This document shows positions 27,336-35,653 of a stretch of DNA of 64,000 nt, piece by piece. The translations under genes and the position numbers were made by a program. Source of the DNA: WJMT01 sp964624145 (GTDB lineage Bacteria > Acidobacteriota > Aminicenantia > Aminicenantales > Aminicenantaceae); NCBI GenBank assembly GCA_964624145.1, contig CAZUXT010000013.1:1-64000 (forward strand). The letters are read 5' to 3'. Under the pieces are notes generated by a model. The model saw nothing but the letters and a program-made list of their open reading frames with translations, ran no database searches and had not been told where the DNA came from. The first letter of the stretch is position 1; every line of letters begins with the position of its first letter.

Positions 27336-29273
27336 ATGATTACCTTGAAAACCGAGTTAAAGAAAAACATCTACAAGGTGCTTAAACAAAAATACCCCAT
27401 TCAAATGGAGGAAGTGGAATTAGCCTACACTCCGGACATCAAAATGGGCGACCTTGCGCTTTCGTTTCCGTTCAGGCTGGCAAAGAAACTGAAAAAGAAT
27501 CCCCGAATAATTGCGGAAGAAACATCTCCCCTCCTTTCTTCCCTGGATATCATCAAAAAAGTCGATGTGGCAGGAGGAGGTTATATCAATCTCTTTATAA
27601 ACCGGAAAGCCTATTTTTTAAACAGGCTCAAGACTGCGGATGAGTCGTCTCTCTCTGCGAGCGAATCAAAAATCATTGTCGAACACACATCCATAAATCC
27701 CAATAAAGCTGCCCATATCGGTCATCTGAGAAATTCATGTCTCGGGGACACACTGGCACGCTGCCAGAAATACAAGGGAGAAAAAGTCGAAATCCAGAAC
27801 TATATCGATGACACGGGAGTCCAGGTCGCTGACGTCGTGTTTGGTTTTTTGGAATTCGAAAAAAAGAACCTGGAAGAAATAGAAAAAACAGAGGGAAAAT
27901 TCGACTACTACTGCTGGGACCTGTACACAAAAACAACCCGGTTTCTTCAAAATAATCCTGAGGCTGAAGAGAGAAGATCAGAAATATTAAAAAACATAGA
28001 GGATGGAAAACATCCTGAAAGTGATATCGCCCTCTACATTTCAAGACGGATACTCAAAGACCACCTTCATACCATGCAAAGACTTGGGATCACCTATGAC
28101 CTTCAGGTCTGTGAAAGTGACATCATTAAACTTAAATTCTGGGAAAGCGCTTTCAATCTTCTGAAGGCAAAAAAAGCCACTTATTTTGTAGAAAAGGGAA
28201 AACATAAGGGATGCTGGGTCATGAAGCTAGAGGGGAAAACGGATCAGGAAAAAATATTAGTCCGCTCAAACGGAACAGTTACCTATGTGGGGAAAGACAT
28301 CGCGTACCAGCTCTGGAAGTTCGGCCTTCTTCAAAAAGATTTTTCATTCATACCCCTTATCAAGCAAAACAATAAAACCGTATGGATCACCTCTTCTGTG
28401 AAAACTTCTCATACAGTTGATTTCGGAAGCGCAAGCCGTGTATATAACGTCATAGACATCCGCCAGTCTTATCCTCAAAAAGTCGTGGTCCAGGGGCTGA
28501 AATCCTTAAAATTTTTAAGGCAGGCCAAAAAATCCATCCATTTTTCATATGAAATGGTGGCCCTTTCCCCCAACAGTCTGAAAGAACTGGGATATAAGGT
28601 TACGGAAGATGAAAAAAATAAAGATTTTCTTGAAGTCTCCGGAAGAAAAGGACTTGGAATCAAAGCAGATGACCTCATAGACAGGCTCAACCAAAAAGCC
28701 TTCAATGAAGTTGATAAACGAAATCCGGAATGGTCTGATAAAAAGAAATTTGAGACAGCAAAAAGCATTGCCTGCGGAGCGCTGAGATATTTCATGCTGA
28801 AATTCGCAAGAAATTCTCTCATTGTATTTGATTTTGAAGACGTGCTTAGTTTTGAGGGGGAAACAGGTCCTTACCTTCAGTACACTTTGGTCCGGATAAA
28901 CAGTATATTCAGCAAGCTTAAAACCACGAAAAACATAAATAAAGAAGAAATGATATCCAAAATATCCGCTCAAAAATTATCTCTTGACAGCATGACCGAT
29001 GAAGAACTCGACGACTTCTGGGAACTTGTTCTCTATGCATCTAAACTGGATGAAGAAGTGCTTCACTCCATTGATACTCTTGAATTCCTGCACCTGGCTA
29101 AATTCACGTTCAACCTTTGCCAGAAATTCAATGCTTACTACCATAAATACTCTATTATCCAGGAAGAAATGGAGCCTCTGAGAAATGCAAGGATCCTCAC
29201 CATCTCTTACCTATATAAAATCATAAAAAAAGCTCTGGATTTGATGGGAATCCCTCAACTGGAACGGATGTGA
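27336..29273 (+). CDS. argS: Arginyl-tRNA synthetase
   Basis: 645 residues, longer than the usual 550-590. HIGH at 127-130 in SINPNKAAHIGHLRNSCLGD, then NYIDDTGVQVADVVFG, the class I core, and a C-terminal DALR-type helical domain (ETGPYLQYTLVRI). The KMSKS loop is degenerate, near SGRKGLGIKADDL, as is common in ArgRS. Extra length comes from insertions in the catalytic domain. Its last 19 bases overlap the 3' end of the convergent GAF protein gene. Confidence 0.95.
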   Translation: MITLKTELKKNIYKVLKQKYPIQMEEVELAYTPDIKMGDLALSFPFRLAKKLKKNPRIIAEETSPLLSSLDIIKKVDVAGGGYINLFINRKAYFLNRLKTADESSLSASESKIIVEHTSINPNKAAHIGHLRNSCLGDTLARCQKYKGEKVEIQNYIDDTGVQVADVVFGFLEFEKKNLEEIEKTEGKFDYYCWDLYTKTTRFLQNNPEAEERRSEILKNIEDGKHPESDIALYISRRILKDHLHTMQRLGITYDLQVCESDIIKLKFWESAFNLLKAKKATYFVEKGKHKGCWVMKLEGKTDQEKILVRSNGTVTYVGKDIAYQLWKFGLLQKDFSFIPLIKQNNKTVWITSSVKTSHTVDFGSASRVYNVIDIRQSYPQKVVVQGLKSLKFLRQAKKSIHFSYEMVALSPNSLKELGYKVTEDEKNKDFLEVSGRKGLGIKADDLIDRLNQKAFNEVDKRNPEWSDKKKFETAKSIACGALRYFMLKFARNSLIVFDFEDVLSFEGETGPYLQYTLVRINSIFSKLKTTKNINKEEMISKISAQKLSLDSMTDEELDDFWELVLYASKLDEEVLHSIDTLEFLHLAKFTFNLCQKFNAYYHKYSIIQEEMEPLRNARILTISYLYKIIKKALDLMGIPQLERM

Positions 29274-30280
29274 CCCTCTTTTTTCTCAGTTATATTAAAG
29301 CTTTTTGACAGCATATTCATCATCTCCGAAGCATTTTCAGGACCAACCGATTTCAAGTCAATATTTATGGAATAACTGATTTCTTTCTTCTTCTTTATTT
29401 TCATTTTTTCCCCGGTCACTTTTTTGACCCTCTGCCTGACATTTTCAGCTTCATGTTTTTTGGTATTGGGCATAAGAACCATGAATTTATTCCCGTTATA
29501 CCTGGACACACTGTCAATCTTTCTTATATTTGTTTTCAATACATCGGCTATTTTTTTAAGCACCTTATCTCCGATTTCAGCCCCATGCTCCTTATTGATG
29601 GCTTTCAGATTCTCAATGACGATAATCATTACGGTCAAAGGACGCCCGTAACGCTTACACCTTTCACCTTCTCTCTCTATGACCCTGATAAAGTGCTTGG
29701 GATTCAACAACCCGGTCAAAGGTTCGATCCTTGCCATATTTTCTATGGCACCTAAATAATATATCTTCTCAACAGCCAATACAGCATATTCAGTTATTGT
29801 CTGCATTATCTTTAAGTCATTCTCAGTATATATCTGTTTATCGGTCTTATTGATCAATTCAATGACTCCGATAACATTATCATTCACTTTGACAGGCACC
29901 CCCAATACAGTCTGTGCTTTAAATCCAATCAGCTTGTCAATGTAATTATGAAACTTTGGCTCCTTGCTGGCATCCTTGACAACCAGAGGTTTTCCTTTTT
30001 CAAAAATCCAGTTTGCCAGTCCTTTCTGCTTTGGAATATCCTTCCCTTCTAAATTTTCCGCGCCTTTGCCTCTGGATTTTTTGAAGAAGAGCACCTCCCT
30101 TCTGGCATCATTAAGAATCAACGACCAATGGACCGGAAAAAGCATCTCCCCGATTTTCTCCATGACTTGATCCATGGCTTCGTCTATCTTATTTGCAGCG
30201 GCCAGGCCAAGTTCCTTATCAGCAAACAGTGATAACTCCATATATTCATTCAAGATTTTGTATTCATTTTCTCTTACCAT
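29255..30280 (-). CDS. GAF domain protein with degenerate GGDEF domain
   Basis: 341 residues. A GAF domain spans about 30-175 (LGVPVKVNDNVIGVIELINK). Residues 180-330 align with GGDEF domains (IEPLTGLLNPKHF), but the active-site loop reads N262-G-N-K-F266, and the metal-binding DIDxFK equivalent reads IENLKAINK. It should be catalytically inactive and may act as a c-di-GMP- or GTP-sensing or regulatory protein. No RxxD I-site is evident. It lies 18 bases downstream of the DUF711 gene in the same direction. Confidence 0.82.
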   Translation of the reverse strand: MVRENEYKILNEYMELSLFADKELGLAAANKIDEAMDQVMEKIGEMLFPVHWSLILNDARREVLFFKKSRGKGAENLEGKDIPKQKGLANWIFEKGKPLVVKDASKEPKFHNYIDKLIGFKAQTVLGVPVKVNDNVIGVIELINKTDKQIYTENDLKIMQTITEYAVLAVEKIYYLGAIENMARIEPLTGLLNPKHFIRVIEREGERCKRYGRPLTVMIIVIENLKAINKEHGAEIGDKVLKKIADVLKTNIRKIDSVSRYNGNKFMVLMPNTKKHEAENVRQRVKKVTGEKMKIKKKKEISYSINIDLKSVGPENASEMMNMLSKSFNITEKKEGHIRSS

Positions 30281-30298
30281 CTGATCCCCCTTGACTCT

Positions 30299-31435
30299 TT
30301 ATATCTCCATTATTTCAGTATTTGCGAAATAATCAAATGAAAATGAGGTCATATCACCTGCTTTTTTCTTTGGAATCGGCATCAACCTTGCTGACAAAGG
30401 CTTATTCAGTTTGATAGCCAGAGAGGCGATATCAAGCAAAAGAGCATATAATTTCCTGACTGATACATCTCCCGGGAGAGGGATCGTATCCAGACCTGTC
30501 CCGCAAACAGAAGAATAAAGCAAGACATGAGTGATATCAAAGGCTCCTTCCTTGTTTCTCTCTGCCAAGCCAAAATCCTCCAGTACAGGCAGCATAAGCC
30601 CTGAATACCCGCATCTTTTTATATTAAGTCTGCTTAGACAATCAGTCACGCATTTAGCCGCAGCTAATGTCCCCACTTCTCCGAACCGGCCCAATCCCAG
30701 TTTCTCAAAAGCATAGGCCGTGCTTTCATTTTTTTCAATGGAACTGGCAATAGAAACATCTATGCCATTGTACTGAATGTTTTCTCTCCTGCTTATTCTT
30801 TCAGCTATCTCTTCTACCTTTGAAAACTCCTCTTCAAGCACCTTTTTCAGAATCCTTTCAGCCTTCTTTATGTCTCCGGCTTCGGAAAAAGCACGGTTAA
30901 CCAGGTCACTGTTTTCAGTCCCGATTCCAAAAGAAACAGGCCCTTTATGATAAGCCGCCGGATAAAAAGGGCTTCCGGGCTTTGTATTGAACAGCGCAGC
31001 AAATCTCAAGTTGGCAAATCCGTCTTTATCTATAAAGGCAAGCTTCCTTATGAGTTCTGCTGTTTTTTTGGCGGCCTCATAATCCACTTTTTTCTCATCC
31101 GAGACCATAACCGTGCAAAATGCAGTGGAAGTCGACTTAATGAGATCATATATAAGAGGAATGTTTTCCGGGTTGTACGTTGTCCCGATATTAAAATAAT
31201 CGATCCCGTTGGAACGCGAGAGCTTCTCAATATTTGTGACTAACTTCTCCATTTGATCGGGAGAAGTGAAGTATTCCTCCCATGGCTGGGTGGCCAACCG
31301 GACTGTTTGAACATCAAACCCGTTTTTAATGAATTCATCTCTGACTCTATTGGTAAAACCAGCGATTTCTTTAATTTGCTTTTCGGAAAGGGGTACCTCC
31401 AGATTGAAACCGGTTGTGATTGTCCTGATCTTCAT
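30299..31435 (-). CDS. DUF711 family protein
   Basis: 378 residues. MKIRTITTGFNL at the start, YFNIGTTYNPE, FGIGTENSDLVNRAFSE, a SSIEKNESTAYAFEKLGLGRFGEVG-type core and VLLYSSVCGTGLDTIPLPGDVS near the end are features of DUF711 proteins (PFL-like fold, UPF0210-related), whose function is not established. It is followed closely by the GAF protein, and the pair is probably co-transcribed. Confidence 0.75.
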   Translation of the reverse strand: MKIRTITTGFNLEVPLSEKQIKEIAGFTNRVRDEFIKNGFDVQTVRLATQPWEEYFTSPDQMEKLVTNIEKLSRSNGIDYFNIGTTYNPENIPLIYDLIKSTSTAFCTVMVSDEKKVDYEAAKKTAELIRKLAFIDKDGFANLRFAALFNTKPGSPFYPAAYHKGPVSFGIGTENSDLVNRAFSEAGDIKKAERILKKVLEEEFSKVEEIAERISRRENIQYNGIDVSIASSIEKNESTAYAFEKLGLGRFGEVGTLAAAKCVTDCLSRLNIKRCGYSGLMLPVLEDFGLAERNKEGAFDITHVLLYSSVCGTGLDTIPLPGDVSVRKLYALLLDIASLAIKLNKPLSARLMPIPKKKAGDMTSFSFDYFANTEIMEI

Positions 31436-31678
31436 GTCTCAGCCTCTCAATATAAAATCAAAAATGGAAACCGCCCTTAAAACAAGAATCCATGACCGCC
31501 CGAAAATTCCAAAAAAGCCTGAAAATCATTATACCCGATGCCCCTCACTGAGACAAGAGCCTTTTCAGGAAAACACCACAACCAATACATCTGTGCGCGG
31601 CCCATATATTTTTTCCAAGATTAAGAAAAAAAGGATTTAGACTTTAAATAAATGTCCAACTAGTTTAAAATTGCACAA

Positions 31679-33943
31679 ATGAACCAACAAACCACAATCA
31701 CCGGATTTCCCAGAATCGGGAAGAAAAGAGAACTAAAAAAAGCACTGGAAAACTACTGGGCAGGAAAAACTCCTGTTGAAGAGCTGCAAAAAATATCATC
31801 CGATCTGAGGAAAAAACAATGGCTCGTACAGAAGCAAAAAGGAATCGATCTTATTAGCTGTAATGACTTCAGCTTTTATGACATTATGCTGGATACAGCT
31901 GTAATGCTTAATTCCATACCCGAAAGATTTAGAGATATCAGCGACAAAACAGATAGATATTTTGCGATGGCAAGAGGCAGTGATTCGGCTGCTGCCATGG
32001 AAATGACAAAATGGTTCAATACAAATTACCATTATCTCGTTCCGGAGCTCAACCGCACCATCCGGTTCAGGCTTGACGCATCAAAAATTATATCAGAGTA
32101 CAACGAAGCCAGAGAACTGGGAATCAACCCGAAAATAAACATTATAGGACCTATGACATTTCTCGGTCTATCCAAAGCTCAAGACGGCAATGACCCCTAT
32201 TCTTACTTCGATAAAGTCATTCCTGTTTATAAAGAACTGATGGCGACACTTTCGAATCTTAACAAAGTCGTTTATGTCCAGATGGAGGAACCCGTCTTTG
32301 TTAAAGGGCCTGATGAAAAACAGCTCAGGCTTCTCAGGAAGAGCTATGATCAACTAGCAGATGTGAGGGACAATGTAAAACTCATTGTAACGACTTACTT
32401 TGAGCACTCTAATGAAGCCACATCAGTACTGAGCGACACTCCTGTATGGGGCATAGGCCTTGATTTTGTCCACGGCACAAAGAATATGGAAGCTTTAAAA
32501 TCCATAAAAGATAAAAAGCTCATTGCAGGAGTTGTGGACGGAAGGAATATCTGGATCAATGATTTTGAAAATACTCTGGATAAGCTCACTTCTCTTAGTC
32601 AAGAAATGGACAAAAAACAGATAATAATATCATCAAGCTGTTCTCTGCTGCACATTCCATACACTACTGGCACTGAACCGGAAAATAAAATCAAAAAATG
32701 GATGAGTTTCGCTTATGAAAAGCTGGATGAGATCGTACTTGTCAACAGAATGTTCCGTTCATCTGAGCTGTCCCGCCTGGATCATGAGTCTTTGGAAAAG
32801 AACCGTATCCTGGTAAAAGAAAGAAAAACATCTCCTATTATAAAAAACGAGAAGGTTCTCAATAGAATCAATGATATACAGAAGCTTGAACGAGAGGGCG
32901 CTTTTTCCGAACGGATCGAAGTGCAGAAAAAAAGACTCAAACTCCCCTGTCTTCCGACAACGACTATTGGAAGTTTTCCCCAAACAAAGGAGATAAGGCA
33001 GCTCAGAAAAGATTACAGAAAAAAAGTTATTTCAGGGATTGAATATGAAGAAGGAATTAAAAAATATATAGACGAATGTGTGGCCTTTCAGGAGAAAATC
33101 GACATTGACGTCCTGGTCCACGGCGAACCTGAACGCAGTGACATGGTCGAGTATTTCGGGGAAATGCTTGAGGGATTCCATTTTACAAACAATGGTTGGG
33201 TGCAAAGTTACGGAAGCCGGTGCGTGAAACCACCGGTTATTTATGGAGATATAAGCAGGCCGGAACCCATGACAGTAAAATGGATCGCCTATGCGCAAAG
33301 CCAAACCAGAAATCCCATGAAAGGCATGCTTACAGGGCCGGTAACCATCCTTAACTGGTCGTTTGTTAGAGACGACAAGGACCGGTCAGAAGTCTCGAAG
33401 CAGATAGCTGTTGCTCTCAGAGACGAAATCCACGACCTTCAGTCAGCGGACATCAAAGTCATTCAAGTCGATGAACCGGCCTTTAAAGAGGGATATCCTC
33501 TGCGGCCCTGCAATATACCTGAATATGAAAAATGGGCCGTTGACAACTTTAAACTGGCCGTTTCCAAAGCAAAAAAGGAAACCCAGATCCATACCCACAT
33601 GTGCTACAGTGAATTTAATGATATCATTAAAACCATTGAGGCCATGGATGCAGATGTCATTACCATTGAAAACACGCGAAGCGGCAATGAACTGCTGAAG
33701 GTTTTTACGGAAACCGGCTATTCCAATCAAATCGGGCCCGGAGTTTATGATATCCATTCTCCTCGGGTGCCGAGTGTGGATGAGTTTATAAAGCAGATCG
33801 AAAAAATAATGAGTGTTCTTCCGGTTGAACAGCTGTGGATAAATCCTGACTGCGGTTTAAAGACCAGAAAGTGGGAAGAAGTCAGGCCTTCTTTAAGCCA
33901 TATGATTCAGGCGGTCAAAAGTGTCCGCTCCAGGTTTTTCTAA
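31679..33943 (+). CDS. metE: Cobalamin-independent methionine synthase
   Basis: 754 residues, full length. N-terminal GFPRIGKKRELKKALE, linker, and C-terminal catalytic half with TTTIGSFPQT, VDEPAFKEG and the zinc site: His and Cys in HTHMCYSEF and Cys in NPDCGLKTRKW. It methylates homocysteine from 5-methyl-tetrahydrofolate polyglutamate. A TAAAAT lies 7 bases before the ATG with no Shine-Dalgarno, suggesting a leaderless message. The 243 bases upstream contain no SAM or cobalamin riboswitch that I can recognise. A MetE coexists with a cobalamin adenosyltransferase at 42962. Confidence 0.95.
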   Translation: MNQQTTITGFPRIGKKRELKKALENYWAGKTPVEELQKISSDLRKKQWLVQKQKGIDLISCNDFSFYDIMLDTAVMLNSIPERFRDISDKTDRYFAMARGSDSAAAMEMTKWFNTNYHYLVPELNRTIRFRLDASKIISEYNEARELGINPKINIIGPMTFLGLSKAQDGNDPYSYFDKVIPVYKELMATLSNLNKVVYVQMEEPVFVKGPDEKQLRLLRKSYDQLADVRDNVKLIVTTYFEHSNEATSVLSDTPVWGIGLDFVHGTKNMEALKSIKDKKLIAGVVDGRNIWINDFENTLDKLTSLSQEMDKKQIIISSSCSLLHIPYTTGTEPENKIKKWMSFAYEKLDEIVLVNRMFRSSELSRLDHESLEKNRILVKERKTSPIIKNEKVLNRINDIQKLEREGAFSERIEVQKKRLKLPCLPTTTIGSFPQTKEIRQLRKDYRKKVISGIEYEEGIKKYIDECVAFQEKIDIDVLVHGEPERSDMVEYFGEMLEGFHFTNNGWVQSYGSRCVKPPVIYGDISRPEPMTVKWIAYAQSQTRNPMKGMLTGPVTILNWSFVRDDKDRSEVSKQIAVALRDEIHDLQSADIKVIQVDEPAFKEGYPLRPCNIPEYEKWAVDNFKLAVSKAKKETQIHTHMCYSEFNDIIKTIEAMDADVITIENTRSGNELLKVFTETGYSNQIGPGVYDIHSPRVPSVDEFIKQIEKIMSVLPVEQLWINPDCGLKTRKWEEVRPSLSHMIQAVKSVRSRFF

Positions 33944-34015
33944 TCTGATTCCCTTGGAAATACTCGAAACCCTTAATAATTCTGATCGCTCTTCTGATGA
34001 TTTTAATGAAAAGAG

Positions 34016-34109
<94 letters not shown>

Positions 34110-34202
34110 GCTCGTTCCTTAAAAGCCAGACTATTCTACCATTTTTTTGTTCATAATTTAAAGAATAATTCTTAAAGGAACCCAAGTCACATATGAATTT
34201 CG

Positions 34203-34230
34203 TTGCAATTCTATTATTTATTTGTATAAT
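34203..34230 (+). promoter_or_regulatory. Promoter of the DUF2061 gene
   Basis: TTGCAA (34203-34208), 16-base spacer, TATAAT (34225-34230). AGGAG at 34238-34242 precedes ATG 34249. Confidence 0.55.
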
Positions 34231-34248
34231 GGATGCCAGGAGTAAAAT

Positions 34249-34572
34249 ATGCCAAAATCGGACCACAGAATCGATGTCATAGATCACTCGCGAAGTGTGT
34301 TTAAATCGATCTCCTGGCGTGTTGTTGCGACCCTTACAACCATGCTTATAGTTTACTTTTTCACAAAAGAAATATTTCTTTCCATAGGAGTCGGAGTCGT
34401 CGAGGTCGTCGCAAAGATTTTTTTCTACTATCTTCATGAAAGAATATGGAATAAGATCAAATGGGGGAAAAAAGACCATCCCTTATCCGATATACCTGTA
34501 AACCGGAAGCTGGAGCCCAAGGACAGGGAAATCATCATTAAAAAGTTAAAAGACCTAGGTTATATAGATTAA
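34249..34572 (+). CDS. DUF2061 family small membrane protein
   Basis: 107 residues. Two predicted membrane helices (about 26-41 and 44-62) separated by a short turn, within the DUF2061 pattern SISWRVVATLTTM...YYLHERIWNKIKWG. The family is often found next to sulfur assimilation or cell-envelope genes and has no known activity. The C-terminal part is charged and cytoplasmic. It lies 62 bases before the lipid kinase gene, which has its own -10. Confidence 0.85.
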   Translation: MPKSDHRIDVIDHSRSVFKSISWRVVATLTTMLIVYFFTKEIFLSIGVGVVEVVAKIFFYYLHERIWNKIKWGKKDHPLSDIPVNRKLEPKDREIIIKKLKDLGYID

Positions 34573-34634
34573 AAATCTCTGCCTTTCACATTTTTTTCTT
34601 CAGGTATTAAACTGTGTTATAATCACGAACCAAA

Positions 34635-35558
34635 ATGGATAAAGTCGCTATTCTTTTTAATCCTTCTTCCGGGAGAGGCCTGTCTTTAAGAAAAAAGCAT
34701 TACATAAAGGAAAGATTAGAAAAGAATTCCATATCATTTAACTGGTTTGATTCTGAATCGGAAAACCATCTCATACAACTTGCCAGAGAAAAAGCCAAAT
34801 CATTCCAGGTCATTATGGTCGTGGGAGGAGACACATCCTTTCAGATCGTTGCTTCTGAAATCTATAAAACTCCATATAATCCGGCTCTTTGCATGATCCC
34901 TACAGGCTCAGCAAATGACATAGCCAAATCATTAGACAGCTGTTCCTCTGAATCCATTCTTGCCTCTTTAAAAAAGGGCAAGACACATATGATGGACATC
35001 TGTCTCCTTGATATAAAAGGAAAATCTGAAAAAATATATTTCGTGGGAAATTTAAGCCTTGGGTTAGGAGTCACCATAAATCAATTCATATCCGAATACT
35101 GGAAACGCCATCCCTTCCAGGCAAAGCTGGGAAAAGGATTCCAGATAATTGCCGGATTTATAGGGGGGAAGGATTCTTTCAAACAAAATAAAATCCCCTT
35201 AAAAATAAGACTGTCTGGTGAAAATCTTGAAACCGAAGTCACATTTTCTATCATTGTATTTTCCAATGTTCCCTGTTATGCAGGGGGACTGAGAGTCTGT
35301 CCAGATGCATCTCCTTTTGACGGAAAATTAAACTGCAGCATTTTAAACAGCACATGCCTGCTTCAAACAACAAAACTGGCCTATCTGGTATTGAGGGGAA
35401 AACATGCCAATAGAAAGGAAATACAATTTTTTCACAGTAAAAGCTTCCTCGTTTCCTCTGATGAGCCTATAAGTGTCCAATATGACGGAAAAGTCACTTC
35501 AGGGATCAGAGAATTTAAAGTCTCGGTCCTCTCCGCCGCTGTAAAAATCCTGGGATGA
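34635..35558 (+). CDS. YegS/DgkB-type lipid kinase
   Basis: 307 residues. NPSSGRG near the start, then VVGGDTSFQIVASEI where most members read GGDGT, so one Gly of the nucleotide loop is missing (G64-G-D-T67). PTGSANDIAKSLD follows, and the C-terminal domain carries the VCPDASPFDGKL-like sequence. Family members phosphorylate diacylglycerol, sphingosine-like or other lipids. A TATAAT at 34618-34623 lies 11 bases before the ATG. Directly upstream of the prenyl-synthase fusion, so it may act on an isoprenoid or envelope lipid. Confidence 0.82.
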   Translation: MDKVAILFNPSSGRGLSLRKKHYIKERLEKNSISFNWFDSESENHLIQLAREKAKSFQVIMVVGGDTSFQIVASEIYKTPYNPALCMIPTGSANDIAKSLDSCSSESILASLKKGKTHMMDICLLDIKGKSEKIYFVGNLSLGLGVTINQFISEYWKRHPFQAKLGKGFQIIAGFIGGKDSFKQNKIPLKIRLSGENLETEVTFSIIVFSNVPCYAGGLRVCPDASPFDGKLNCSILNSTCLLQTTKLAYLVLRGKHANRKEIQFFHSKSFLVSSDEPISVQYDGKVTSGIREFKVSVLSAAVKILG

Positions 35559-35597
35559 ATATCTGCTTTTTTCACAAATGCTTCCCAAAATAATCAC

Positions 35598-35625
35598 TTG
35601 CATTTCAGGCATTTGCTGGTATATT
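35598..35625 (+). promoter_or_regulatory. Promoter of the AttH-prenyl synthase locus
   Basis: TTGCAT (35598-35603), 16-base spacer, TATATT (35620-35625), upstream of the GTG start at 35654. Confidence 0.45.
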
Positions 35626-35653
35626 AACCTAAAAAGCATTCATAGGATATTGT

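Noticed and set aside
31436..31678. SAM or cobalamin riboswitch upstream of metE
   Set aside because: No conserved core, no extended stems and a predicted leaderless start.
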